Below, in pieces: positions 1 through 8,434 of a DNA stretch of 64,000 nt; the stretch's first letter is position 1, and each line of letters opens with the position of its first letter. The notes under the pieces are model-generated. The model saw nothing but the letters and a program-made list of their open reading frames with translations, ran no database searches and was not told the DNA's origin. A program made the translations under genes and the position numbers. The DNA comes from Paenibacillus sp. FSL R5-0490. Its GTDB lineage: Bacteria; Bacillota; Bacilli; Bacillales; Cytobacillaceae. Location: contig NZ_MRTQ01000018.1 in assembly GCF_001956215.1 (NCBI RefSeq), forward strand, positions 48,649-112,648. The letters are read 5' to 3'.

Positions 1-797
1 AGATTAAATTAGCAGATGTGAAAGAACAGATTGAAAAAAAAGTTAACCACCCTTATCTGCTCAGGTATATTGATTCACCTGTTATTGATGAAGACAAGCT
101 TCTGCTTTTTATCTCTTTACTTGATGATGTGGAGATACCTGAATCAAAAGCAGAAAAATATGCAGTAACTGCAATGCTTATCCAAATCGCCCTTGATACC
201 CACGAACTTGTTAAGAACGATGAATCTGAAGACAAAGGTCTTAAACATAGACAGCTTACTGTCCTTGCTGGTGTTTATTACAGCGGATTATATTACAAGA
301 TTCTCGCAGCTCTTGATGATATCAACATGATCAGGGTCTTCGCAGATGGGATCAAAGATGTAAATGAGCATAAAATTTCACTATATCAGAAATCTCCTGA
401 AGCGGTCGACACTCTGATGAGTTCAGTCAGGAAAGTAGAGGCTTCACTTTTTGAAAAGCTGGCTGATGCATTCAGCAAAACAGCATGGAAAGACGTAATA
501 TCCAATCTTTTATTCATTAAGCGCCTGATTATGGAGAAGCAGCAGTTCATGAAGGAAGGCACCTCAGTTGTTTTTGAAGCGCTTAAAAAGCTGACTTTCC
601 CAAAAGTGAAAGAGATGTCTGCTGAGCAGCGGAAATATTTAATTCTCATTTGCGACAGGTATATTGATTTTTCAAGGAATATTGTCGATCAATCACTGCT
701 TAAATTTCCTATGGCAAATGAATTATTAGAGCAGCGTATTCACTGCATTTTCAATAATAATCAGTCTGTGGCTAAAACTTTTGTGGAAGAAGGATAA
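1..797 (+). CDS. hepS: Heptaprenyl diphosphate synthase component I (5' end outside window)
   Basis: Small, non-catalytic subunit of the two-part prenyltransferase that makes the C35 side chain of menaquinone-7 together with HepT, encoded two genes downstream. The visible part carries the family pattern HPYL...IDEDKLLL near its start, followed by TAMLIQIALDTHE, as in B. subtilis HepS. The frame is open to the left edge. A GTG at 18 could be read as a start, but it would leave only about eight residues before HPYL, fewer than the family usually has. I therefore treat the gene as running in from the left. It is followed after 3 bases by menG, in the hepS-menG-hepT order of Bacillus. Confidence 0.9.
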   Translation, partial: IKLADVKEQIEKKVNHPYLLRYIDSPVIDEDKLLLFISLLDDVEIPESKAEKYAVTAMLIQIALDTHELVKNDESEDKGLKHRQLTVLAGVYYSGLYYKILAALDDINMIRVFADGIKDVNEHKISLYQKSPEAVDTLMSSVRKVEASLFEKLADAFSKTAWKDVISNLLFIKRLIMEKQQFMKEGTSVVFEALKKLTFPKVKEMSAEQRKYLILICDRYIDFSRNIVDQSLLKFPMANELLEQRIHCIFNNNQSVAKTFVEEG

Positions 798-800
798 AAT

Positions 801-1502
801 ATGCAGCAATCAAAAGAAGAACGTGTTCATAGCGTATTTGAAAAGATTTATGGCAACTACGATAAAATGAATTCGGTTATCAGCTTTCAGCAGCATTTAA
901 GATGGCGCAAAGATACAATGAAAAAGATGAATGTTCAAAAAGGTGCAAAAGCGCTTGATGTATGCTGCGGTACAGCCGATTGGTCCATTGCGCTCGCTGA
1001 AGCCGTAGGTGAAAGCGGTAAAGTGACAGGCTTGGATTTCAGCAAAAATATGCTGAAAATCGGTGAGGAAAAAATCAAGGAGCGGAAACTGAAGCAAGTT
1101 GAGCTTGTCCATGGTAATGCAATGGAGCTTCCTTTCGCTGACAATTCCTTCGATTATGTTACAATCGGTTTTGGTCTGCGCAACGTTCCGGATTACCTGC
1201 AGGTGTTAAAAGAAATGCACCGTGTTGTAAAGCCGGGGGGGTTAGCAGTTTGTCTGGAGACTTCTCAGCCAACAATGTTCGGATACAAGCAGGCATATTA
1301 TTTCTACTTCCGCTTTATTATGCCTATGTTCGGAAAGCTTTTTGCCAAAAGTTTTAATGAATATTCCTGGCTGCAGGAATCTGCGAGAGACTTTCCCGGG
1401 ATGAAAGAACTTGCAGGAATGTTCGAGGAAGCAGGCTTTAATAACGTTACATTCAAGCCTTATAGCGGCGGAGTGGCTGCCGTACACATTGGAACGAAAT
1501 AA
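801..1502 (+). CDS. menG: Demethylmenaquinone methyltransferase
   Basis: SAM-dependent C-methyltransferase that converts demethylmenaquinone to menaquinone, the last step of the pathway (also called ubiE or menH in Bacillus). The 233-residue length is normal for the family. Seen in the sequence: the SAM-binding loop [11 protein letters not shown] (about residues 50-60), the acidic strand VTGLDFS, and the UbiE signature GFGLRNVPD (about 121-129) with a second family block near CLETSQP. ATG at 801 is preceded by AGAAGGA at suitable spacing. It lies between the two subunit genes for the side-chain synthase, so head-group methylation and tail synthesis are probably co-transcribed. Confidence 0.96.
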   Translation: MQQSKEERVHSVFEKIYGNYDKMNSVISFQQHLRWRKDTMKKMNVQKGAKALDVCCGTADWSIALAEAVGESGKVTGLDFSKNMLKIGEEKIKERKLKQVELVHGNAMELPFADNSFDYVTIGFGLRNVPDYLQVLKEMHRVVKPGGLAVCLETSQPTMFGYKQAYYFYFRFIMPMFGKLFAKSFNEYSWLQESARDFPGMKELAGMFEEAGFNNVTFKPYSGGVAAVHIGTK

Positions 1503-1582
1503 AAATAATAACTTGTTCTGTATGTTTCTCATGGAAGATAGAGAATAGATCAGACGGGATCGATAAGCTGGGTGAGTATTCA

Positions 1583-2545
1583 ATGAAATTGAAAATGATG
1601 TATTCATTTTTAAATTCAGATTTAAATGTTATAGAAAACGAGTTGGAGGAGACGATTAAAGCTGAGTCTCCCCTATTGCATCAGGCTTCCCTGCATCTGC
1701 TGCAGGCCGGGGGGAAAAGAATCCGCCCAGTTTTCGTTTTGCTGGCTGCGAAGTTCGGAGAATACGATATTGATAAAATTAAAAACGTAGCTGTATCACT
1801 GGAGCTTATCCATATGGCGTCGCTTGTCCATGATGATGTTATTGATGATGCAGAACTGCGCAGGGGACAGCCTACCATCAAAGCAAAATGGGATAATAAA
1901 ATTGCCATGTATACCGGTGATTATATTTTTGCGCGTGCACTGGAATTAATTACAAATGTGGAAAATCCGCATGCCCATAAAATTCTCTCTCATACACTTG
2001 TGGAGCTGTGTATAGGCGAAATAGAGCAAATTAAAGATAAGTATAACTATGACCAGAATATCAGGACATATTTCCGGAGAATTAAAAGGAAAACAGCCAT
2101 GCTGATTGCTGTGAGCTGTCAGCTTGGAGGAATTGCGGCTAATGTAGAGGAAGATATACATAGAAAACTTTTTAAATTCGGCTATTATGTGGGAATGTCC
2201 TATCAGATCATCGACGATGTCCTGGATTTTGTCGGCACAGAAAAAGAACTTGGCAAGCCGGCAGGAGGAGATCTCCATCAGGGAAACATTACCCTTCCTG
2301 CTTTATTTGCAATGGAGGATCATAGAATCTCCGAACAAATCAGGAGAGTCCACGAAGGAACTGAAAGAAGTGATATAGAGAACATAATTGCCTTGGTCAA
2401 AGACTCCGGTGCAATTGAAAAGTCTCTTCAAATTAGTGATAAATATCTGCAGAAAGCTTTAGGGGTACTCGAAGAGCTGCCTCATTCCAGGTCCAAGAAA
2501 GCTTTACGGGATATTGCAAAATTTATAGGCAAAAGAAAATTTTAA
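1583..2545 (+). CDS. hepT: Heptaprenyl diphosphate synthase component II (catalytic)
   Basis: Catalytic subunit of heptaprenyl diphosphate synthase, a class I trans-prenyltransferase that condenses isopentenyl diphosphate units onto farnesyl diphosphate for the menaquinone tail. Visible motifs are GGKRIRPV, the first aspartate-rich motif HDDVIDDAELRRG and the second QIIDDVLDF, spaced as in polyprenyl synthases. The protein ends in KFIGKRKF, the typical HepT C-terminus. ATG 1583 has GGGTGAG upstream. B. subtilis HepT has a longer N-terminal form in some annotations, but no longer frame with a good ribosome site is seen here. A terminator hairpin follows. Confidence 0.95.
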   Translation: MKLKMMYSFLNSDLNVIENELEETIKAESPLLHQASLHLLQAGGKRIRPVFVLLAAKFGEYDIDKIKNVAVSLELIHMASLVHDDVIDDAELRRGQPTIKAKWDNKIAMYTGDYIFARALELITNVENPHAHKILSHTLVELCIGEIEQIKDKYNYDQNIRTYFRRIKRKTAMLIAVSCQLGGIAANVEEDIHRKLFKFGYYVGMSYQIIDDVLDFVGTEKELGKPAGGDLHQGNITLPALFAMEDHRISEQIRRVHEGTERSDIENIIALVKDSGAIEKSLQISDKYLQKALGVLEELPHSRSKKALRDIAKFIGKRKF

Positions 2546-2557
2546 TTTACTGTATCT

Positions 2558-2597
2558 ATTGCCAGCACTCTACCGGGTGCCGGCAATTTCTGTTTTT
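2558..2597 (+). terminator. Intrinsic terminator after hepT
   Basis: Inverted repeat ATTGCCaGCAC / GTGCcGGCAAT followed by TTCTGTTTTT. It ends the hepS-menG-hepT transcript before ndk. Confidence 0.75.
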
Positions 2598-2610
2598 GGG
2601 AAGTTAAAAT

Positions 2611-2624
2611 TAAAAGCGCTTTCA
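2611..2624. promoter_or_regulatory. Candidate catabolite-responsive element (cre) upstream of ndk
   Basis: TAAAAGCGCTTTCA matches the CcpA operator consensus TGWAAGCGYTWNCA at 13 of 14 positions (only the second base differs). It lies about 90 bases before the ndk start codon. CcpA control of ndk is an inference from the motif alone. Confidence 0.45.
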
Positions 2625-2650
2625 AATTTCTGTTGCTAAATTTTCAAAAC

Positions 2651-2678
2651 AATGTTAATATTTTCGTGGATTAACATT
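2651..2678. promoter_or_regulatory. Inverted repeat in the ndk promoter region
   Basis: Perfect 9-bp arms AATGTTAAT (2651-2659) and ATTAACATT (2670-2678), spaced by 10 bases, 33 bases upstream of the ndk ATG. There is no T-run, so an operator-like dyad is more likely than a terminator. The cognate regulator is unknown to me. Confidence 0.4.
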
Positions 2679-2711
2679 ATAACTATACATAAGTTTTAGG
2701 AGTGGAATTCA

Positions 2712-3158
2712 ATGGAAAGAACTTTTTTAATGGTTAAACCAGACGGTGTACAGCGCAATTTAATCGGGGAAATCGTTTCCCGTTTCGAAAAGAAAGGCTT
2801 TCAGCTAGTAGGTGGCAAGCTAATGAGCATTAGCCAGGAACTTGCGGAAGAGCATTATGGAGAGCATAAAGAGCGTCCATTCTTTGGAGAGCTTGTTGAC
2901 TTTATTACATCCGGACCAGTTTTCGCAATGGTGTGGGAAGGTGAAAATGTTATCGCAACAGCTCGTCAGATGATGGGTTCAACAAATCCTAAAGATGCTG
3001 CTCCAGGAACAATCCGAGGAGATTTCGGCATTACAGTTGGAAAAAATGTAATCCATGGATCCGATTCACCTGTAAGTGCAGAACGTGAAATTGGCCTTTT
3101 CTTCAAAGAAGAAGAGAAAGTGGAATACAAAAAATTAATGAATGACTGGATTAACTAA
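2712..3158 (+). CDS. ndk: Nucleoside diphosphate kinase
   Basis: Transfers the gamma-phosphate of ATP to nucleoside diphosphates through a phosphohistidine, balancing NTP and dNTP pools. The 148-residue protein starts [15 protein letters not shown] and carries the active-site block VIHGSDSP, with the catalytic histidine at about residue 116. Length and motifs are standard. ATG 2712 follows AGGAGTGGAATTCA. It sits between hepT and cheR as in B. subtilis, but the terminators on both sides suggest it is its own transcription unit, with a possible cre and dyad in front of it. Confidence 0.97.
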   Translation: MERTFLMVKPDGVQRNLIGEIVSRFEKKGFQLVGGKLMSISQELAEEHYGEHKERPFFGELVDFITSGPVFAMVWEGENVIATARQMMGSTNPKDAAPGTIRGDFGITVGKNVIHGSDSPVSAEREIGLFFKEEEKVEYKKLMNDWIN

Positions 3159-3166
3159 TTTATTTA

Positions 3167-3197
3167 AAAGTACTTGTCCATGACAAGTGCTTTTTTT
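3167..3197 (+). terminator. Intrinsic terminator after ndk
   Basis: Stem ACTTGTC / GACAAGT with a CAT loop, flanked by pairing A/T bases and followed by TTTTTTT. Confidence 0.85.
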
Positions 3198-3278
3198 GTA
3201 ACCGAATTCATTTTTTCAACTGGATGGATATAACGATAAAAGAAAAAAACTCACCGATAATATCAGAGGGGAAATAGA

Positions 3279-4052
3279 ATGGCAGACGATTATCAGGAAT
3301 TTATTCAAAATATAAAAAGAAAAACAGGAATTGATCTTTCTCTGTACAAAGAAGCTCAAATGAAGAGAAGGCTCATATCCCTGTATGAGAAAAAAGGCTT
3401 TCAATCATTTGGAAGTTTTTTTAGCGCGATAGTCAATAATAGAGAACTGCTGAATGACTTTTTGGACAGGATGACAATAAATGTTTCCGAATTTTACCGG
3501 AATTCACAAAGGTGGGAGGTGCTCGAAAAAAATATTCTGCCCGGACTATTAGATCAAAATAGGAATCTGAAAATCTGGAGTGCAGCCTGTTCCACTGGTG
3601 AAGAACCTTATACAATTGCCATGATTTTATCAAAAATGCTGCCAATGTCCGAAATCAGGATAACTGCAACTGATATTGATGAAAATGCCCTGGCAAGGGC
3701 ACGGATGGGTATTTACCCTGAGCGTTCGCTAAATGAAGTTCCTGACATGATGAAACAAAAGTTTTTTCAGCGCGAAGGAAGTTTCTATAAAATATCCGAG
3801 GATATAAAAAGGACAGTAACCTTTAAAAAGCAAAATCTCCTTTCAGATGATTTTGGCGGTCCGTATGATCTTATCGTATGCAGGAACGTTCTAATATATT
3901 TTACAGAGGAAGCAAAGGATCAGCTTTATCATAAATTCAGCGGTGCATTAAGAAAAGATGGGATATTCTTTGTTGGAAGCACTGAACAGATTTTTAACTC
4001 AGGCCGCTATCAACTGGAATCTGCTGAAACTTTTTTTTATAGAAAAGAATAA
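3279..4052 (+). CDS. cheR: Chemotaxis protein methyltransferase CheR
   Basis: Methylates glutamate side chains of chemoreceptors using SAM, setting adaptation in chemotaxis. The 257-residue protein has the small helical N-terminal CheR domain (about 1-75), the conserved NVSEFYRN segment, the SAM loop [13 protein letters not shown] (about 106-118), the ATDID strand and the late motif [11 protein letters not shown] 3279 follows AGAGGGG. In B. subtilis cheR also lies between ndk and aroF, apart from the main flagellar operon. A terminator follows, separating it from the aromatic operon. Confidence 0.95.
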   Translation: MADDYQEFIQNIKRKTGIDLSLYKEAQMKRRLISLYEKKGFQSFGSFFSAIVNNRELLNDFLDRMTINVSEFYRNSQRWEVLEKNILPGLLDQNRNLKIWSAACSTGEEPYTIAMILSKMLPMSEIRITATDIDENALARARMGIYPERSLNEVPDMMKQKFFQREGSFYKISEDIKRTVTFKKQNLLSDDFGGPYDLIVCRNVLIYFTEEAKDQLYHKFSGALRKDGIFFVGSTEQIFNSGRYQLESAETFFYRKE

Positions 4053-4059
4053 TAAACAA

Positions 4060-4095
4060 GGAGGATGATTATTTGGTCATCCTCTTTTTCTTTTG
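4060..4095 (+). terminator. Intrinsic terminator after cheR
   Basis: GAGGATGA / TCATCCTC stem with an 8-base loop and a following CTTTTTCTTTT tract. Confidence 0.85.
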
Positions 4096-4253
4096 TTTTT
4101 TAGTTTGGTAGTAAATAACTATTCGTGTTAAAATGGCTCCATTCATAAGAAGAAATAAAATATTATAGGAATTTTCAATTTTATCTATTCTTATATTTAT
4201 CATTATGTTATATTGATACATAATCCTTTAATGAGTTGAAGGGGGAAAGAGTT

Positions 4254-5426
4254 TTGAGATATCTTACATCTGGTGAATCTCACGGACCGCAGCTGACTAC
4301 TATAATAGAGGGACTGCCAGCAGGAATGCCGCTCGTAGATTCAGATATAAACGAAGAGCTTGCCAGACGCCAGAAAGGTTATGGCAGAGGCAGAAGGATG
4401 CAAATTGAAAAAGATACTGTTCAAATAACAGCGGGGATCAGACATGGATACACACTGGGATCCCCGGTAGCACTCGTTGTTGAGAATAATGATTGGAAGC
4501 ACTGGACAAAAATTATGGGCCAGGATCCTCTTAATACTGAGGATGAGGCAGAAGTGAAAAGAAAAATTTCCCGTCCTCGCCCAGGCCATGCTGATTTAAA
4601 TGGAGCACTAAAATATGGACACAGGGATATGAGAAATGTTTTGGAGCGTTCTTCAGCCAGAGAAACCACAGTAAGAGTGGCTGCCGGTGCAGCTGCAAAA
4701 AAACTGCTTTCTCAGCTGGGGATTGAGGTTGCAGCACATGTTATTGAAATTGGCGGTGTTGTTTCAGGCCAAAGAGATTATTCTTCACTTAAGGAGTTAA
4801 AGAAAATTACAGAAGAATCGCCTGTTCGCTGCCTGGATCAGGCTGCCGCCCAAAAAATGATGGCTGCGATTGATTCCGCTAAGGAAAATGGCGATTCCAT
4901 TGGCGGAGTAGTGGAGGTTATTGTTGAAGGAATGCCGCCGGGAGTTGGAAGTTATGTACACTATGACCGAAAGCTTGATTCAAAGCTTGCAGGTGCAATG
5001 GTGAGCATTAATGCTTTTAAAGGTGTGGAGTTTGGCATAGGTTTCGAGGCTGCAAGGAAGCCTGGAAGTGAAGTTCATGATGAAATCGCATGGGATCCGG
5101 ATAAGGGCTATTATCGGAAAACGAACCGTCTTGGCGGCTTAGAAGGGGGCATGTCAACTGGAATGCCAATCGTCATCAGAGGAGTAATGAAGCCAATACC
5201 GACACTCTATAAACCGCTGCAGAGTGTCGATATTGAAACAAAGGAACCTTTCTCAGCAAGCATAGAGCGTTCTGACAGCTGTGCAGTGCCGGCAGCTGCA
5301 GTCGTTGCAGAAAATGTGATTGCCTGGGAACTGGCTTCAGCCATTGTAGACCAGTTCTATTCTGACCGGTTTGAGACATTAAAAGCGTCCGTTGAACAGC
5401 AAAGGCAATTTGCGAGGGAGTTTTAA
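4254..5426 (+). CDS. aroF: Chorismate synthase
   Basis: Final enzyme of the common aromatic pathway. It turns 5-enolpyruvylshikimate-3-phosphate into chorismate using reduced FMN. From the TTG at 4254 the protein is 390 residues and begins [15 protein letters not shown], the canonical N-terminus. The run AAGGGGGAAAG at 4239-4249 gives proper spacing, while the upstream TTG at 4236 would overlap that ribosome site. Family signatures seen are [18 protein letters not shown] and [10 protein letters not shown]. It is the first gene of the aro cluster and overlaps aroB by one base (TAATG), implying translational coupling. Confidence 0.96.
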   Translation: MRYLTSGESHGPQLTTIIEGLPAGMPLVDSDINEELARRQKGYGRGRRMQIEKDTVQITAGIRHGYTLGSPVALVVENNDWKHWTKIMGQDPLNTEDEAEVKRKISRPRPGHADLNGALKYGHRDMRNVLERSSARETTVRVAAGAAAKKLLSQLGIEVAAHVIEIGGVVSGQRDYSSLKELKKITEESPVRCLDQAAAQKMMAAIDSAKENGDSIGGVVEVIVEGMPPGVGSYVHYDRKLDSKLAGAMVSINAFKGVEFGIGFEAARKPGSEVHDEIAWDPDKGYYRKTNRLGGLEGGMSTGMPIVIRGVMKPIPTLYKPLQSVDIETKEPFSASIERSDSCAVPAAAVVAENVIAWELASAIVDQFYSDRFETLKASVEQQRQFAREF

Positions 5427-6502
5427 TGAAAAGGATTTTAATCAAAACACCCGATAGAGCCTATACGGTTTATATAGGGACCGGAGCAATTGAAGGATTG
5501 GGATCATATATTAAAGATACTTTTCCAGCCTTGACGAATGTAATGATCATTACCGATGAAACAGTTAGGGACTTACACCTGCCAGAGCTGGAAGCGGCAC
5601 TTAAGGGGCTGGAGCCAAAAGTCTGTACAGTGCCAAGCGGCGAGAAAGCCAAAACCTTTGAAGTATACTACCAGTGTTTATCATTTGCTCTGGAACAAAA
5701 ACTTGACCGAAAATCTCTGATCCTGGCATTTGGCGGGGGAGCTGTCGGAGATTTGGCAGGTTTTGTGGCAGCCACATTTATGAGGGGAATACCCTTCATT
5801 CAGATTCCAACTACCATCCTGGCACATGATAGCGCTGTGGGAGGAAAAGTTGCCATCAACCATCCTTCAGGAAAAAATATGGTAGGGTCTTTTTACCAGC
5901 CCCAGGCAGTATTTTATGACCTTGCGTTTCTTGATTCCCTGCCTCAAAAAGAGCTGCGCTCAGGGTTTGCAGAAGTCATAAAGCATAGCCTTATAGATGA
6001 TAGATACTTTTATTTGAACCTTAAAAACAACATCCTTACCCTTGAGAGCCTTCCCTCTGATGAATTAAGCAAGATGCTCACAAAGGGAATAGAGATTAAA
6101 GGCAGGATCGTTGCAGAGGATGAAAAGGAAGCCGGGGTTCGGGCATTTCTGAATTTCGGCCATACCCTGGGCCATGCAATTGAAGCGGAGAAAGGCTATG
6201 GGGAATGGACACATGGCGAATCTGTTGCAGTAGGTATGCTATTCGCACTTCAATTAAGTAAAACACTGCTGAATCTTTGCTTTGATGTTAACGAATTCAA
6301 GCGCTGGCTTGATCAGCTTGGCTACAAAACAGATCTCCCTGAAGATTTATCACATTCAAAACTGCTTGAGCGGATGAAGCAGGATAAAAAATCAGAAGGC
6401 CAGAATGTCCGCTTTGTCCTTTTAGAGGAAGTGGGTAAGCCTGTCATATATCAGGTTTCTGATGACCTGATTTTGCGGGAGCTTGATCTTTTTACAAAAT
6501 AA
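5426..6502 (+). CDS. aroB: 3-Dehydroquinate synthase
   Basis: NAD- and metal-dependent cyclization of DAHP to 3-dehydroquinate, the second step of the shikimate pathway. The 358-residue protein shows the NAD-binding segments PSGEKAKT, FGGGAVGDLAGF and DSAVGGKVAINHPSGKN. Metal ligands are expected in EVIKHSLI, NFGHTLGHAIE and WTHGESVAVG (glutamate and two histidines, all present). The ATG overlaps the aroF stop, with GAGGGAG just upstream. The gene is followed by an unusual structured intergenic element rather than directly by aroH. Confidence 0.96.
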   Translation: MKRILIKTPDRAYTVYIGTGAIEGLGSYIKDTFPALTNVMIITDETVRDLHLPELEAALKGLEPKVCTVPSGEKAKTFEVYYQCLSFALEQKLDRKSLILAFGGGAVGDLAGFVAATFMRGIPFIQIPTTILAHDSAVGGKVAINHPSGKNMVGSFYQPQAVFYDLAFLDSLPQKELRSGFAEVIKHSLIDDRYFYLNLKNNILTLESLPSDELSKMLTKGIEIKGRIVAEDEKEAGVRAFLNFGHTLGHAIEAEKGYGEWTHGESVAVGMLFALQLSKTLLNLCFDVNEFKRWLDQLGYKTDLPEDLSHSKLLERMKQDKKSEGQNVRFVLLEEVGKPVIYQVSDDLILRELDLFTK

Positions 6503-6526
6503 ATAGGCTTGACTATATGACTAAGA

Positions 6527-6742
6527 GATAAAGTGAAACTTCAATCAGTGGGGGGGGGGCTTTATCCCCCGCTGATTGTTAGTTGAGGCCCACAGGAAGT
6601 GGGTCACAAAGACGTTGCCACAGGATGTGACGTTTTTAGTCTTTGTTCTTCGGGCCTTACGGGCAGTTGACCTCCACTTATCCTTCTTTGATTCAACTAA
6701 GTCTTGAAGTGGGGGTCTTACTGCCCGTTAGACTGCGATAAA
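6527..6742. repeat. Structured intergenic element, likely mobile, with pseudoknot-forming potential
   Basis: A roughly 200-bp non-coding block between aroB and aroH. Pairing arms seen by eye: 6543-6554 with 6566-6577 (contains a run of ten G); CCCAC 6589-6593 with GTGGG 6599-6603; CAAAGAC 6607-6613 with GTCTTTG 6639-6645; CGGGCAG 6660-6666 with CTGCCCG 6721-6727; and GACCTCCACTT 6669-6679 with AAGTGGGGGTC 6707-6717. TTAGTTGA 6579-6586 pairs with TCAACTAA 6693-6700, inside the loop of the last helix, which makes a crossing helix (pseudoknot). GATAAA occurs at 6527-6532 and 6737-6742 and could be a target duplication. I recall near-identical intergenic copies in other Bacillus genomes but cannot name a family. 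Active strand unproven; folding was read on the plus strand. Confidence 0.6.
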
Positions 6743-6776
6743 AAGGCTGACAAAACAGCAATGGGAGGTGCTGCAA

Positions 6777-7151
6777 GTGATTCGAGGGGTGAGGGGAGCC
6801 GTCACCGTAGGTAAGAATTGTGAAGCTGAGATATTAGAAGCGACTGAGCTGCTGATCAGGCAAATGATTCAGGAGAATAAGATTTTATCTGAAAATGTAG
6901 CTTCTGTCTTTATATCCGTTACGGAAGAATTAACAGCAGCCTTTCCCGCAAAGGCAATCCGTTCAATAGAAGGCTGGACATATGTTCCTGTCATGTGCAT
7001 GAAAGAAATTCCTGTTGAAGGATCACTCCCTAATTGTATCCGGTTAATGATGCATGTGAATACAGATGCACCTCAGCAGAATATCCGCCATATTTATTTG
7101 CGTGGAGCCATCAAGCTTCGGCCAGATCTAAATACCACGAACTCTTCTTAA
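6777..7151 (+). CDS. aroH: Chorismate mutase, AroH class
   Basis: Monofunctional chorismate mutase that converts chorismate to prephenate for tyrosine and phenylalanine. It is the small trimeric AroH fold, not the AroQ helix bundle. From GTG 6777 the protein is 124 residues starting MIRGVRGAVTV, matching B. subtilis AroH. GGGAGG at 6763-6768 gives an 8-base spacing to this GTG, while the in-frame GTG at 6768 lies on the ribosome site itself. Conserved stretches FPAKAIRSIEGW, PVMCMKEI and IRHIYLRGA include the expected active-site arginine, glutamate and cysteine neighbourhood. In B. subtilis trpE would follow; here hisC does. Confidence 0.93.
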   Translation: MIRGVRGAVTVGKNCEAEILEATELLIRQMIQENKILSENVASVFISVTEELTAAFPAKAIRSIEGWTYVPVMCMKEIPVEGSLPNCIRLMMHVNTDAPQQNIRHIYLRGAIKLRPDLNTTNSS

Positions 7152-7238
7152 TGGAGAGTTTTGTGATAATATAGGAGCAGATCAACAACACTTTAATACG
7201 ATAATTAGTGAAAGCGATAAAAAAAGAGGTGGATTTGA

Positions 7239-8339
7239 ATGAAATGGAAGGAACAGCTGTTGAATTTAACTCCTTACCAGCCGGGAAAATCAATTGATCA
7301 AGTAAAAAAGGAATATGGACTGAATCAAATAGTTAAGCTTGCTTCAAATGAGAATCCTTTTGGATGCTCTGAAAAAGTTCTTTTTACGATGAATCAGTCG
7401 CCATCATTTTTTGCCCTGTATCCCGATGGTTATGCTTCTGAGCTGCGGTCGGTTTTGGCTGGGCACTTAAGCATACAGGAAGACCAGCTGATTTTTGGCA
7501 ATGGTTCGGATGAAATTATTCAAATGATTTCCAGAGCTTTATTAAGTCCGGAAACCAATACTGTTATGGCGGCGCCAACATTTCCGCAATATAGGCATAA
7601 TGCTGTGGTAGAAGGTGCGGAAATCAGGGAAATTCCACTGGTTGAAGGTGAGCATGACCTTGATGGAATGCTGGCTGCCATCGATGAAAAAACTGCTGTA
7701 GTTTGGGTGTGCAGTCCAAACAATCCGACAGGGAACTATATTAATGAGTCTGCATTGCTTCCATTTCTGAAAAAGGTGCCTCAAGATGTATTGGTTGTCC
7801 TTGATGAAGCTTATTATGAATATGTTACAGCAGAGGATTACTGCAATTCATTGGATTTAATCGGGAATTTTAAAAATTTGATTGTCCTGCGAACGTTCTC
7901 TAAAATATATGGATTAGCAAGCCTGCGGGTAGGCTATGGAATTGCGGATCCTCAAACTATCAGAGCTCTGGAACCGGTAAGAGAGCCGTTTAATGTTAAT
8001 AAGTTTGCTCAGGCTGCCGCTGCTGCAGCCATAGGGGATCAGAATTTCATTGAAGAGTGCAAACAGAAAAATCGCGAAGGGCTGGAACAATTCTATGCTT
8101 TCTGTGAAGAGCACGGACTGGGTTATTATCCTTCACAGGGGAATTTTATTTTAATGAACTTTAATGCCGATTCAGATGAAGTATTTCAATTTTTGCTTCA
8201 AAAAGGGTATATCGTCCGTTCCGGCAAGGCACTTGGCTTCCAGGGCTATGTCCGTGTCACGGTAGGTTCTAAGGAACAGAATGATGGTGTGCTTGCCGCT
8301 ATGGATCAATATCTTGCAAAGCAGGCTGCAGCATTTTAG
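7239..8339 (+). CDS. hisC: Histidinol-phosphate / aromatic aminotransferase
   Basis: PLP-dependent aminotransferase (subgroup I-beta) acting on imidazole acetol phosphate in histidine synthesis and, in Bacillus, also on phenylpyruvate and 4-hydroxyphenylpyruvate. The 366-residue protein has LASNENPFG at about residues 34-42, the cofactor-contact motif SPNNPTG, DEAYYEY, and the PLP lysine in TFSKIYGLASLRVGYG. ATG 7239 follows AAAGAGGTGG. It stands 87 bases after aroH with no trp genes between, and is followed by a terminator-like palindrome before tyrA. Its position argues for a role in the aromatic branch. Confidence 0.93.
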   Translation: MKWKEQLLNLTPYQPGKSIDQVKKEYGLNQIVKLASNENPFGCSEKVLFTMNQSPSFFALYPDGYASELRSVLAGHLSIQEDQLIFGNGSDEIIQMISRALLSPETNTVMAAPTFPQYRHNAVVEGAEIREIPLVEGEHDLDGMLAAIDEKTAVVWVCSPNNPTGNYINESALLPFLKKVPQDVLVVLDEAYYEYVTAEDYCNSLDLIGNFKNLIVLRTFSKIYGLASLRVGYGIADPQTIRALEPVREPFNVNKFAQAAAAAAIGDQNFIEECKQKNREGLEQFYAFCEEHGLGYYPSQGNFILMNFNADSDEVFQFLLQKGYIVRSGKALGFQGYVRVTVGSKEQNDGVLAAMDQYLAKQAAAF

Positions 8340-8382
8340 GGAAATTTTAGGTTAGCAGTATTGAACACTATTTTGATAACCA

Positions 8383-8418
8383 TTCAGAGGCATCATGATG
8401 CCTCTGAATTATTTTTAA
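8383..8418 (+). terminator. Perfect 26-bp palindrome with T-rich tail between hisC and tyrA
   Basis: 8383-8408 reads the same on both strands (TTCAGAGGCATCA and its complement) and is followed by TTATTTTTAAT. It looks like an intrinsic terminator or attenuator inside the aro cluster, so tyrA and aroE may be expressed partly from read-through or a separate start. A dyad operator is the alternative. Confidence 0.55.
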
Positions 8419-8434
8419 TAAAGGCGGTGAGAGG

